Below, piece by piece: positions 35,170 to 43,907 of a stretch of 64,000 bases of DNA. The notes beneath the pieces are model-generated. The model ran no database searches and was not told the origin of the DNA. It was given only the letters and a program-made list of their open reading frames with translations. The stretch is from JABMRW01 sp964396965 (GTDB lineage Bacteria > Chloroflexota > Dehalococcoidia > Dehalococcoidales > BS750m-G39), in contig CAYNGD010000005.1 in assembly GCA_964396965.1 (NCBI GenBank), positions 1 through 64,000 on the forward strand, written 5' to 3'. Within the stretch, counting starts at the first letter, position 1, and the number at the start of each line of letters is the position of its first letter. A program made the position numbers and the translations under genes.

Positions 35170-38100
35170 TTAGCCGGCCACCCCGGCTTTTTCTCTTTGG
35201 TCTTCTACCGGGGCGGGAGCCGCGGCATCAATCTGGCTCAGGAGCTCCTCATCGGTATAGTGCTTAAGTGAAATAGCCCCGGTGGGACACTTGGAGTTAC
35301 ACAGACCGTCCCCTTTACAGAGGACAGGGATAACCGTGGCTTTTTTACCCTGTTTTGTCTCCTTAAGCTCTATGGCGCCATAGGCGCAGGCTGAGGCACA
35401 GGCCCCGCAGCCAATACACCTCTTCTCATCCACCACGCAGACAGAGCCGGAGGCGGTAACGGTATCATTGGCCAGAAGGGTTAAGGCCCGGCCAGCCGCC
35501 CCATAGGCCTGGCTGATTGTTTCCGACATGAGCTTGGGATAGTGAGCTATGCCACACAGGTAAACACCTTCCGCGGCGAAATCAACCGGCCTCAGCTTGA
35601 CATGAGCTTCCTGCAAGAAACCATCCGGGCTCAAGGTTACCTTGAATAACCGGGCTATTTCCTGACTGCCGGCGGCGGGAACAACGGCAGCCGCCAGAGC
35701 CAGGTAATCAGTATCTATAGCCAGCTTCTTGCCCAGTATGGGGTCGGTCACAGTAACCCTCAGGATTTCCCTGCCACCCTCATTAACCGCTTCCACCTGG
35801 GGTTTATCATCCTTCTCATAGCGGATGAACTTTACCTCTTTATTGGCCGCTTCACGGTAGTAATCCTCACTGAACCCGTAGGTTCTTATGTCCCTGAATA
35901 GAACATAGATATCCATCTTGGGGTTTAGCTCTTTCAATTTCAGGGCGTTCTTGACAGACTCCTGACAGCATATCCGGCTGCAGTAATTTCTTTCTTCATT
36001 TCGGCAGCCCACGCACTGGATCATCACCAGACTCTGGGCATTAATAAGACCTTCCTCTCTTTTGGCTATCCGCTCCTCCAGCTCCAGGTGGGTCATTACC
36101 CGCTCGTTTTCTCCATAAAGGTATTCGGTGGGCTGGTAGACATCGGCGCCGATGGCGATGACCGCGGCCCCGTGTTTTATCTCCCTGACCCTTCCTTCAG
36201 ACTCTACCTCGGTTACGAAATTCCCCACATAACCGGTGGCCTCCTTGATGGTAGCGCCGGTATATACGTGAATTAAGGGGTGCTGGTATACCTTGCGTAT
36301 AAGGTCACGCAGATAGGCCTGGACATCCAGCCCTTCCAGGGTGTAATGAAGTCTCCGGGCGGTTCCTCCCAGGTCGGTGTCCTTTTCCACCAGGTGCACC
36401 TCATGTCCCTGGTTGGCTATGCTCAGGGCACTGGTCATACCAGCCACGCCGCCGCCGACTACTAACGCCCTCTTATCGACGGGCAGGTCGAACTCCTGCA
36501 ACGGCTCCAGGAGGGAAGCCCGGGCCACCGACATACGGATTAAGTCCTTGGCCTTCCTGGTGGCCTCTTCCTTTTCTTTGGAATGGACCCAGGAGCAGTG
36601 CTCCCTGATATTGGCAAAATCAAAGTAATACTGATTGATGCCCGCTTCCCTGAGCGTGTCCCGGAATAATGGCTCATGTGTCCTGGGGGTACAGGCGGCG
36701 ACAACCACCCGGTTAAGCCCTTTTTCATGTATGGCGTCTATTATCTGCTGGGCGGCGTCGGTGGAACAGGAAAAAAGCTGTTCCTGGGCATGGGCAACAT
36801 TGGGCAGGCTCAAAGAATATTCAACTGAAGAGGGAACATCTACCACCCGGCCGATATTGGCGCCGCAGTGACAGACGAAGACCCCGACTCTAGGCTCCTC
36901 CTTGGAGACATCCCTCTCCGGCGGATATACCCTTTTCTTGGATAGCTTCCCCCGCCGGTAGGCAAGGAGTTCCCCGCACTGGGAGCCGGAGCCGCTGGCG
37001 GTCACCACCGATTCGGGGATATCTATCGGGCCACTGAAGGCGCCACTGATAAAAATTCCGGGGCGGGAGGTCTTCATGGGGTTAGTCGGGTTGGTCTGAC
37101 AGAACCCGTGCGGCTCGAGATCGATGCCGAACTTTTTGGCCAGCTCTTCATAACCGGCCGGAGGGTTCAGGCCGACGGATAACACCACCATATCGAACTC
37201 TTCTTCTTTTACCTTACCCCCGGGAGTGGAATATTTTATAGTTACATTCTTGCTTTCCGGTATCTCTCTGCCTACTGATACGTAGCTCCTGATAAAACGG
37301 ACGCCGGGCAGGTTCTCGGCCCTCTGGTAGAACCGCTCAAAGTCCTTGCCGAAGGAGCGGATATCATTATGGAATATGGTACACTTGGCATCGGCGTCAT
37401 GGTCTTTGGTTAAAATCACCTGTTTCTGGGTATAGGTACAGCAGACGGCGGAACAATAGCTGTTGCCGCCGGGGATGACCTGCCGTGAGCCGACGCAGTG
37501 AATCCAAGCTATATTATGGGGATGCTTCTTGTCGGAAGCACGCAGTATCTCGCCTTCGTAGGGCCCGGTGGCGCATAACAGCCGTTCATAGTCCAGACTG
37601 GTTACCACGTTGGCAAACTTTCCGTAGCCATAATCTTCCCTGAGCTTGGGGGCAAACGGCTCATAGCCCGGAGCCAGGATTATCGCCCCTACGTTTATCT
37701 CCACCTTCTTTGGCTTCTGGTAAAGGTCTATGGCCTTATTCTTACAGACCCCGACGCAGATGTTGCACTTCTCGTCTTTGAGGAAGAGGCAGGTCTCGGG
37801 GTCGATATAGGAGACCAGGGGGATGGCCTGAGCGAAATAGATATGGGTGGCCTTATTGTTGGATATTCCCTGATTAAACTGGTCAGGATACTTGACCGGG
37901 CAGTACTCAGTACAGGTAGTACAACCGGTGCACTTGTCCTCGTCAATGTACCTGGGCTTCCGGTTCAGGGTTACCGTGAAGTCTCCGGCTTCCCCTTCTA
38001 CCTTGTCAACCTCGGTATAGGTCAGTATTTCTATATTGGGATGCCTTTTACATTCAACAAACTTGGGCGACTCAATACACATGGAGCAGTCATTGGTGGG

Positions 38101-38295
38101 AAAGGTCTTATCAAGCTGGGCCATATGGCCACCGATGGTCGGCGATTTTTCCACCAGGTAAACCCTAAAACCCGCCGTGGCCAGGTCAAGCGAAGCCTGA
38201 ATACCACTGATTCCACCGCCGACAACCATAATGTCGCCAGTATTATTTTCTTCAGGAATATTAACGGGCTGTACTTCAACCGGTTCTTTTGCCAC
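35170..38295 (-). CDS. Double-length HdrA-like Fe-S flavoprotein (BamE-like)
   Basis: A 1041-residue flavoprotein made of two HdrA-like halves. The first (about 1-480) has GGGISGIQASLDLATAGF, an HdrA-type Cys region NDCSMCIESPKF, a Fe-S motif CTGCTTCTEYCP and an FAD end GIFISGAFSGP. The second has the HdrA start VFVCHCGANIG, a second GGGVAGMTSALSIANQGHE (about 600), CVGCRNEERNYCSRICC, and two C-terminal clusters (CIGCGACASACA, CNSKCP). Single HdrA is about 650 residues. HdrA carries the bifurcating flavin in methanogen Hdr; the long form is typical of BamE. The GTG start shares one base with the stop of the upstream gene. Confidence 0.9.
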   Translation of the reverse strand: MAKEPVEVQPVNIPEENNTGDIMVVGGGISGIQASLDLATAGFRVYLVEKSPTIGGHMAQLDKTFPTNDCSMCIESPKFVECKRHPNIEILTYTEVDKVEGEAGDFTVTLNRKPRYIDEDKCTGCTTCTEYCPVKYPDQFNQGISNNKATHIYFAQAIPLVSYIDPETCLFLKDEKCNICVGVCKNKAIDLYQKPKKVEINVGAIILAPGYEPFAPKLREDYGYGKFANVVTSLDYERLLCATGPYEGEILRASDKKHPHNIAWIHCVGSRQVIPGGNSYCSAVCCTYTQKQVILTKDHDADAKCTIFHNDIRSFGKDFERFYQRAENLPGVRFIRSYVSVGREIPESKNVTIKYSTPGGKVKEEEFDMVVLSVGLNPPAGYEELAKKFGIDLEPHGFCQTNPTNPMKTSRPGIFISGAFSGPIDIPESVVTASGSGSQCGELLAYRRGKLSKKRVYPPERDVSKEEPRVGVFVCHCGANIGRVVDVPSSVEYSLSLPNVAHAQEQLFSCSTDAAQQIIDAIHEKGLNRVVVAACTPRTHEPLFRDTLREAGINQYYFDFANIREHCSWVHSKEKEEATRKAKDLIRMSVARASLLEPLQEFDLPVDKRALVVGGGVAGMTSALSIANQGHEVHLVEKDTDLGGTARRLHYTLEGLDVQAYLRDLIRKVYQHPLIHVYTGATIKEATGYVGNFVTEVESEGRVREIKHGAAVIAIGADVYQPTEYLYGENERVMTHLELEERIAKREEGLINAQSLVMIQCVGCRNEERNYCSRICCQESVKNALKLKELNPKMDIYVLFRDIRTYGFSEDYYREAANKEVKFIRYEKDDKPQVEAVNEGGREILRVTVTDPILGKKLAIDTDYLALAAAVVPAAGSQEIARLFKVTLSPDGFLQEAHVKLRPVDFAAEGVYLCGIAHYPKLMSETISQAYGAAGRALTLLANDTVTASGSVCVVDEKRCIGCGACASACAYGAIELKETKQGKKATVIPVLCKGDGLCNSKCPTGAISLKHYTDEELLSQIDAAAPAPVEDQREKAGVAG

Positions 38296-39485
38296 TATGC
38301 TCCGTCCTTATCAGGTTTCTCCGGTTCCCCCATCGCCTCTAGGATGATTTCGGTGATGTCTTTAATCTCGATGGCCTGGCTGTCCTTCAGGCTTAACTGG
38401 CTATCCTTGAAATTGATGATGCAATAAGGGCAGGCAGTAACCAGCACCTCAGCCCCGACATCGAGAGCCTGTTGTATTCTTAAATCGGCGAACCTCTCTC
38501 CCTTTTTGGTCTCCATCCAGATTCTTCCCCCACCCCCACCACAGCAGAGGGCGTTTTCTCTGTAATCGGGCATCTCAATCAGTTCCAAGCCGGGCACCCT
38601 CTTTAAGACCTCTCGGGGTTGGTCGTATATGCCATTATGCCGGCCCAGGTAACACGGGTCGTGATAGCTAACCTTCTTCTTATACTCCTTGGCGAGCTTT
38701 AGTCTCCCCTCATTAATAAGCTGGAATAAATACTGGGTGATATGGACCACCTCAAAGTTGGTCTTGAATTCGGCATACTCGTTCTTGAAGGCGTGGTAGC
38801 AATGAGGAGAAGAGACCAGGATTTTCTTAACGCCGTTATCGATAAAGGTTTTGATGTTTTCCTTAGCCAGGTGTTTGAACAATTGCTCATTGCCCGCCTT
38901 GCGTACACTCTCACCACAGCAAACCTCTTTGGGGCCCAGAATCCCGAAGTCCACCCCAAGCTTGGTAAGGATTTGGCTGGTTGCCTGGGCTAATCCCTGA
39001 ACTCGTTTATCGTAGGCTGGGGTGCAGCATGGGAAATACAGCAGCTCGGTGCCCTCGCTGAACTCCTTTACCCCCAGGTCTTTAGCCCATTTTGCCCGGT
39101 CCTCCGGTTCTCCTAACCAGGGATTACCGACACTGGCAATGCTGGTCATTACACTCCGCAGGTTGGGGATACTGGCCGGAACTACACCGTCCGGCACTAA
39201 CAGCCGGCGCATAGCCATCATGACGTCAATAATCTTCACCCCACGCGGGCAGCGCTGAACACAGTTATTACAGGTGGCACATAGCCACAGGTCTTCCGAG
39301 CCGAAATCAACCACGCCTAGCTGTGCTTCATGGACAATGTTGCGAACCAAAAAATCTCTTACCCGATTCCAGGGACAAGCGGTAGAACATAATCCACACT
39401 GATAGCATAATTTGAAGGCTTCCCCGCCGGTCTCTTTTATGCCGTCTATTACGTCTTTGAAGGGGGCTAGGGCTAGAGTCTCCAT
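38295..39485 (-). CDS. HdrD-like Fe-S oxidoreductase (BamD-like)
   Basis: A 396-residue soluble protein with two N-terminal 4Fe-4S motifs (CYQCGLCSTACP about residue 24, CATCNNCVQRCP about residue 69) and two CCG domains (PCCTPAYDKRV...VCCGESVRKAG, and HDPCYLGRHNG...LCCGGGGGRIW...CPYC). CCG domains hold the non-cubane clusters of HdrB/HdrD that reduce disulfides in methanogens; in Bam-type complexes the homologue (BamD) relays electrons. It lacks membrane helices, unlike the DUF224-type paralogue nearby. It sits between the ferredoxin and the HdrA gene in the operon. Confidence 0.9.
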   Translation of the reverse strand: METLALAPFKDVIDGIKETGGEAFKLCYQCGLCSTACPWNRVRDFLVRNIVHEAQLGVVDFGSEDLWLCATCNNCVQRCPRGVKIIDVMMAMRRLLVPDGVVPASIPNLRSVMTSIASVGNPWLGEPEDRAKWAKDLGVKEFSEGTELLYFPCCTPAYDKRVQGLAQATSQILTKLGVDFGILGPKEVCCGESVRKAGNEQLFKHLAKENIKTFIDNGVKKILVSSPHCYHAFKNEYAEFKTNFEVVHITQYLFQLINEGRLKLAKEYKKKVSYHDPCYLGRHNGIYDQPREVLKRVPGLELIEMPDYRENALCCGGGGGRIWMETKKGERFADLRIQQALDVGAEVLVTACPYCIINFKDSQLSLKDSQAIEIKDITEIILEAMGEPEKPDKDGA

Positions 39486-39519
39486 TATCTTTTTTAATCC
39501 TCTTTTTTGTCTTAGTGTT

Positions 39520-40044
39520 TTAACCCTTGGCTATCCGGGCAAGGGCATCCTGTACCGTCTTGGCACCGTGTTTCTTGACCAGTGACTCCAGTCCTATCTC
39601 CATCTCACCAGGCTTCTCCTCCTCCTCTCCTTCCTCTTCCCTTTCCTCATAGGTCAGGGCATCGGACAAGCACCACTGAACGCACAGCGGCTCTTCCAGC
39701 GGCGGTTCCTCCTCACACATATCACATTTCAGCGGGAGGTCGGAGTCCGGGTCTTTGAAAAGCTTCCGGGAGGGGCAGGAAGCCCGGCAGAAGCTACACT
39801 CGTCATATGCCTTGCCGTCAATGGTATAAACGTCCCGGCCGTTACATTCGGCTTCAGTGTACTCACCGGCCAGTACCGGGACATAGACATCTTTCAGAGG
39901 GTCAAAGAGCACCCGAATCCGGGACCTCTCCGGATTGGTGCTGCTGTATTTGGGCGCAGCGTGAAAAGCGGAGCAGATTGCCTCGCAAGCCCGGCAGCCG
40001 TTGCACTTATCGACGTCGATCTTGATTACCTTAACTTTTTTCAT
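39520..40044 (-). CDS. Ferredoxin-like Fe-S subunit of the AOR-type enzyme (BamC-like)
   Basis: A 174-residue Fe-S protein with CNGCRACEAICSAFH near residue 14, CSFCRASCPSR about residue 83 and CDMCEEEPPLEEPLCVQWC about residue 106, enough for three 4Fe-4S clusters. The C-terminus is very acidic (EEREEEGEEEE). It overlaps the tungstoenzyme gene by 14 bases, so the two are made together. In class II benzoyl-CoA reductase BamC has this place; electron-transfer subunits of other AOR-family enzymes are the alternative. Confidence 0.88.
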   Translation of the reverse strand: MKKVKVIKIDVDKCNGCRACEAICSAFHAAPKYSSTNPERSRIRVLFDPLKDVYVPVLAGEYTEAECNGRDVYTIDGKAYDECSFCRASCPSRKLFKDPDSDLPLKCDMCEEEPPLEEPLCVQWCLSDALTYEEREEEGEEEEKPGEMEIGLESLVKKHGAKTVQDALARIAKG

Positions 40045-42067
40045 TCTCTGTTACCTTAGTTTTGCTTTCGGGGGAAGCCGGCTTGGTTTTGGCTTTCGGC
40101 TTTTCCCCGTTTTTATAGACCCCTCTCTGTTCCAGGTCCTGGCTAACGTAATCCAAACCGAGTTCGTTTAAGGTCTCTTTGGTGGGAATACCCTGACTAT
40201 TCCACCCCTTGAATTTATAGTAGTCGTCGAGCAGTTTAGCCTCTATCTCAGGGAACCGCCTCTTCCAGTGGTCTTCCGGCGGCTTCTCATCAGCCCTCCT
40301 CAGGCCCCTCCTGATGTTAATGGCCCTGATTAAAGTCCGGTTCCTCTTGGCTATCTGCCATAGCTTGGCCTCATCCACATCAAGGCCGGTGGCCGCTGAG
40401 ATTAAATGCGGTAGATTATGTATATGATAGGGGGGCTTGATGGGAAACGAAGACAGACCAGCGCATATTCCGGTAGCGTCGTCGATGTAGTGCATCGTCT
40501 CCTGCCACTCAACCAGTTCACAGGCGGCGTCAGCCGTCGGGTAATTTGGAAATGATGTGCCCGGCTCCCCCCAGTTCAAGATAAATTCCTTAATCTCTTC
40601 CTTATCAGTAGGGACTTGGATCCAGTCCTTGACGAACTCCTCTCTCTCCTCTTTGGTGGCAAAAGGCGCCTGGGGTATCTGCCCTTCAATCTGGGTAATA
40701 TTGATTTTCGCACCGGTGGACCACATGAGATAATAGATAGGGTTCAGCGTCCCCAGCTTGATAGGTATCTGCTCGTGTTTCTTGATGGTATTATGGTCGT
40801 ATTCCTCGGCCCCCTTGCCAATCTTGCGGGCCGCCCAGTAAACACCATCGGCCAGAACATCGCCAATCCCCTCCCGCCGAACAATTTTCTCCAGCAGATA
40901 GAAAAATCTATCCTCGTTACTGGAGGGAAAATCGGGCAGGTCCTTGTCGGTCAAAATGCCGGCTTCATAAAGCTCAATGGCGAAGGCCATAACCTGCGGG
41001 GTGGTGTAGCCGTCCACGCCGTACTCCTGGGCCAGGCCGGCTATCTTAAAGCCAAAGTCCAGGTCGGACATGGCCGCCATGGTATAGGTGAGTTTGGAGT
41101 AGCACTTCATCATGTACCGTTCAAGTTTGGGGTGGCGGATGATGCCGCCGCATTTCATCGGGCAGTTATAGCAGCTTATCAGCCGCTCCACCGCCTTGTC
41201 CTGAATTCCCTTCCACTGCTCTTCAATATCCTTGTTCCAGAAGTCCCTTCTCCGGTGGCGGGCATTTCCCCAGGCGAAACTGGCGGTGTGCCACTGCTCG
41301 TCATGCAGTCTCATCTCTTGGGGTGAGCCCAGCCCGGCCAGAATGGGCGGCACCCCCTTGATTGGGTTTTCTCCCCGGAACTGTATGTATTTCAGCACCT
41401 CGTTGCAGAGCTCAATATATTCAGCCGGCCGGGCGATATTAATGTCCTTGGTGCCGCGGACGGCTATCGCCTTCAGCCCCTTGTCGCCCATAACGGCGCC
41501 TATACCGCCCCGGCTGGCGCTGGACCGGCCCTGCTCTATTGAGGCGAAATAGACCCGGTTTTCACCAGCCAGGCCGATAGTAGCCACCTGGGCTTTCGGC
41601 TCCTTAAGCTCCCGTTTAATCATTTCTTCAGTTTCCAGGCAGCCTTTCCCCTGCAGATGAGAGGCATCACGTATCTCTACCTTGTCATTGTTTATCCACA
41701 GATAGACCAGCTTGGGGGACTTGCCGCGGATGACCACCTTATCGTAACCGGCAAACTTAAGTTCCGGCGCCCAGAACCCTCCCATTATGGAATAGGCCAT
41801 TAACAGGGTCTGGGGGGAAAAGGTGGATATAATGGTACGGTTGGCACCAGGAGCTGGCGTGCCGGCTAGAAGACCGGCGCTGAATATCAGCAGATTCTCA
41901 GGGTCAAATGGTTTGGCTTCAGGGGGGACCCTGTCCCACAGTATCTTGGCGTTGGTGCCCAAGCCCCCCAGGTGAAGTTCGGTTAGTTTCGGGTCAGTCC
42001 CTTCCTTCTCAACGCTGCCCCGGGATAGGTCAATTTCTAGATTAACTCCTGTCTCGGCGTACCTCAT
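40031..42067 (-). CDS. Tungsten AOR-family oxidoreductase (BamB-like)
   Basis: A 678-residue enzyme of the aldehyde:ferredoxin oxidoreductase family. The cubane cluster ligands C299-x2-C302-x3-C306 (SCYNCPMKCGG) and the distal C535 (ATGICAGLSSF) are present. The N-terminal domain holds the bis-pterin region (RGGIGAVMGDKGLKAIAVRG about 186-205). Length is slightly above the usual 600-650, with a charged tail. The following genes match BamC, D, E and F in order, which favours an aryl-CoA-reductase-like role over simple aldehyde oxidation; the substrate is not proved. Tungsten supply (wtpBCA with riboswitch) is encoded at the other end. Confidence 0.88.
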   Translation of the reverse strand: MRYAETGVNLEIDLSRGSVEKEGTDPKLTELHLGGLGTNAKILWDRVPPEAKPFDPENLLIFSAGLLAGTPAPGANRTIISTFSPQTLLMAYSIMGGFWAPELKFAGYDKVVIRGKSPKLVYLWINNDKVEIRDASHLQGKGCLETEEMIKRELKEPKAQVATIGLAGENRVYFASIEQGRSSASRGGIGAVMGDKGLKAIAVRGTKDINIARPAEYIELCNEVLKYIQFRGENPIKGVPPILAGLGSPQEMRLHDEQWHTASFAWGNARHRRRDFWNKDIEEQWKGIQDKAVERLISCYNCPMKCGGIIRHPKLERYMMKCYSKLTYTMAAMSDLDFGFKIAGLAQEYGVDGYTTPQVMAFAIELYEAGILTDKDLPDFPSSNEDRFFYLLEKIVRREGIGDVLADGVYWAARKIGKGAEEYDHNTIKKHEQIPIKLGTLNPIYYLMWSTGAKINITQIEGQIPQAPFATKEEREEFVKDWIQVPTDKEEIKEFILNWGEPGTSFPNYPTADAACELVEWQETMHYIDDATGICAGLSSFPIKPPYHIHNLPHLISAATGLDVDEAKLWQIAKRNRTLIRAINIRRGLRRADEKPPEDHWKRRFPEIEAKLLDDYYKFKGWNSQGIPTKETLNELGLDYVSQDLEQRGVYKNGEKPKAKTKPASPESKTKVTENEKS

Positions 42068-42092
42068 TTTTTACCCCCTAAAGGCTGGGCCT

Positions 42093-42956
42093 CTAAACAG
42101 CCCCTCCGACCAGGTGTTTAGCCCTCCTGACGCCCCGATAGTTCTGGCATACTGAATCGAAGTATTCATTGGCTTTCTCGGTGAGCAGGCCGTGATATTC
42201 ATCAAACAGGGCGGCTGCCTGGGGACGCAACCAGTTATCGGGGAGCAGTTCCAGCGGCAGGTCCGGGTCATAGAAGGGCAGCTTGCGGTATTCATGGATA
42301 AGGTTGAAACGGGCGACAAAGCACTCGCTGGGTTCGATAGTCTCACCGGCCTGCAACCGTTTCCGGTGCTCTTCCAGCTTGGGGCTATATTGAGCCAGGA
42401 AATCGGCGTACATGCGGTGTATCTTGCCCAGGTCCCAGCAGCGGGAGACGAGCTCCGCCGGGTCGGTACCGCCCTGATGCCGGGCACTGAAGATATGAAC
42501 ATATTCCTCAATGTTGAGCCTCTTTAGCAGGCTCTTCACCTCTCTGGTCAGGTCATAGGGCGAAATCCAGGTGGCCTCGCTTAAGGGCCCGTAGCCCATC
42601 AAGCCCAGCTCAAGGCGCAGCCTGTCCCTGGCCTGCCGCAGGCTCTCCGGTATGGAGTAGGTAACGATATTCCAGTTGCCGTCCCAGTGAGAGTTCTTGC
42701 GCTGGAAGATGCGCTGTGCCCCCTCGATCAGCAGGCTGTGTCCCTCAGCGGTCAGCGAGTAGTAGCTTTTACGCTTGGTGCGCCTCACCTTAAGCAGACC
42801 GGAACGGCACATCCTGGAGACCGCTGACCTAATAGCCTGTTCTGAAAGGCCAAAATTGCCCAGCAGTGTGACCAGACTGCCAATCCCGATCTCACCACCC
42901 CGGTGCAGTACGTAATCACCGTAGAGGGTGAGCATAGCGGCTCTAGGACCCAACAT
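42093..42956 (-). CDS. paaX: PaaX-family transcriptional repressor
   Basis: A 287-residue regulator with an N-terminal winged helix (about 25-75; LSEQAIRSAVSRMCRSGLL, a PaaX hallmark) and the PaaX effector domain (WDGNWNIVTYSIPES, LGLMGYGPLSEATWISPYD). The C-terminal helical domain ends after FDEYHGL. PaaX represses phenylacetate degradation and responds to phenylacetyl-CoA in aerobes. Here it is the first gene of the operon with the Bam-like enzyme, 25 bases upstream of it, which hints that an aryl-CoA or other acyl-CoA is the signal. A promoter and palindrome precede it. Confidence 0.92.
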   Translation of the reverse strand: MLGPRAAMLTLYGDYVLHRGGEIGIGSLVTLLGNFGLSEQAIRSAVSRMCRSGLLKVRRTKRKSYYSLTAEGHSLLIEGAQRIFQRKNSHWDGNWNIVTYSIPESLRQARDRLRLELGLMGYGPLSEATWISPYDLTREVKSLLKRLNIEEYVHIFSARHQGGTDPAELVSRCWDLGKIHRMYADFLAQYSPKLEEHRKRLQAGETIEPSECFVARFNLIHEYRKLPFYDPDLPLELLPDNWLRPQAAALFDEYHGLLTEKANEYFDSVCQNYRGVRRAKHLVGGAV

Positions 42957-42972
42957 CAGTATGTCTCATTTT

Positions 42973-43001
42973 TAGTATTGCGTTATTTTTACGCTATATT
43001 A
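42973..43001. promoter_or_regulatory. Palindromic operator candidate for PaaX
   Basis: TAGTATTGCGT (42973-42983) and ACGCTATATTA (42991-43001) form an inverted repeat matching at 9 of 11 positions around a 7-bp AT-rich spacer. It begins at the -10 box of the paaX promoter and covers the predicted start of transcription, 17 bases before the ATG at 42956. Autorepression by PaaX is inferred from position. Confidence 0.6.
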
Positions 43002-43030
43002 ATATTATCACATACCTGCTGCCCCGTCAA
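43002..43030 (-). promoter_or_regulatory. Promoter of the paaX-bam-etf operon
   Basis: On the minus strand TTGACG (43025-43030) and TAATAT (43002-43007) are exactly 17 bp apart, upstream of paaX. No other good promoter is seen within the nine-gene run, whose largest internal gap is under 50 bases. Confidence 0.65.
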
Positions 43031-43078
43031 TCCCCAAAAAGCTAGCCAGCCGGCCTTAAAACTGTTATATTTAGAGAG

Positions 43079-43858
43079 ATGGGAGACGAGCTAGAGAGAT
43101 TCCCGGTATTACGGTTTACCAGGGAAGGCAGAAGCGACACCGAGCTGGCAGTGGCCAGAGAATTCCTGTTTACCATCTTCCTCAACGACCAGGAACTGGC
43201 CACCATACTCTGCTCCCCGGGGAATCTGCGCTATCTGGCCGTCGGCTTCCTTGCCTCGGAAGGCATAATTAAAAGCAGGGACGAAATCAAAAAGATGGAA
43301 ATCGATGACTGGCTGGGTACGGCGCATGTGGAGATTAAAGACAGCAGTACCATTGACGATAGCTTTACCAAGCGGCTGATAGCCTCGGGCTGTGGGGGGG
43401 CGGCTACCTTCTACAGCCTGGCTGATGCCGCCACCCCGAAGGTAGAGTCAGCCATGAGAATATCCCCTGACGAGGTCTTTGCCCTGGTCAGCCAGTTTCA
43501 ACACCGCTCCCAGCTTTACCTGGCGACCCACGGTGTCCACAGTGCCGCCCTGGCTGACGGGAAAGAAATCTTGATCTTCAGCGAGGATATAGGCCGACAC
43601 AACGCCATTGATAAAATCTTCGGCAAGTGCATTTTAGAGGACATCCCCACCAGTGACCGATTAATCATATCCAGCGGCAGAATCTCTTCGGAGATATCGC
43701 ACAAGGTAGCCAAGAGAGGTATTCCTATCATTGTTTCCCTGTCAGCGCCGACCAGCCTGGGCTTGAAGACCGCCGACAAAATGGGCATTACCCTGATCGG
43801 CTCGGTGAGGGGGAAGAGGATGGATGTCTATACCCATCCACAGAGAATACTTTATTGA
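43079..43858 (+). CDS. fdhD: FdhD-type sulfurtransferase
   Basis: A 259-residue protein of the FdhD family, which sulfurates the molybdenum or tungsten cofactor before insertion into formate dehydrogenase-type enzymes. Conserved parts include GFLASEGII, THGVHSAAL, FSEDIGRHNAIDKIFG and SSGRISSEI. The usual C-x-x-C is reduced to a single C105 in ASGCGGAATF. No formate dehydrogenase gene lies in the window, so it may serve a distant enzyme or the tungstoenzyme encoded divergently. It is divergent from paaX across a 122-bp promoter region. Confidence 0.88.
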   Translation: MGDELERFPVLRFTREGRSDTELAVAREFLFTIFLNDQELATILCSPGNLRYLAVGFLASEGIIKSRDEIKKMEIDDWLGTAHVEIKDSSTIDDSFTKRLIASGCGGAATFYSLADAATPKVESAMRISPDEVFALVSQFQHRSQLYLATHGVHSAALADGKEILIFSEDIGRHNAIDKIFGKCILEDIPTSDRLIISSGRISSEISHKVAKRGIPIIVSLSAPTSLGLKTADKMGITLIGSVRGKRMDVYTHPQRILY

Positions 43859-43907
43859 TAGAGCCGGGCGGTGACTCGCCCAAACTAAATCTAGGAGGGC
43901 TACTATC

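Noticed and set aside
40616..41326. A 236-codon plus-strand open frame opposite the AOR-family gene.
   Set aside because: Antisense shadow of a gene with all cluster ligands in place.
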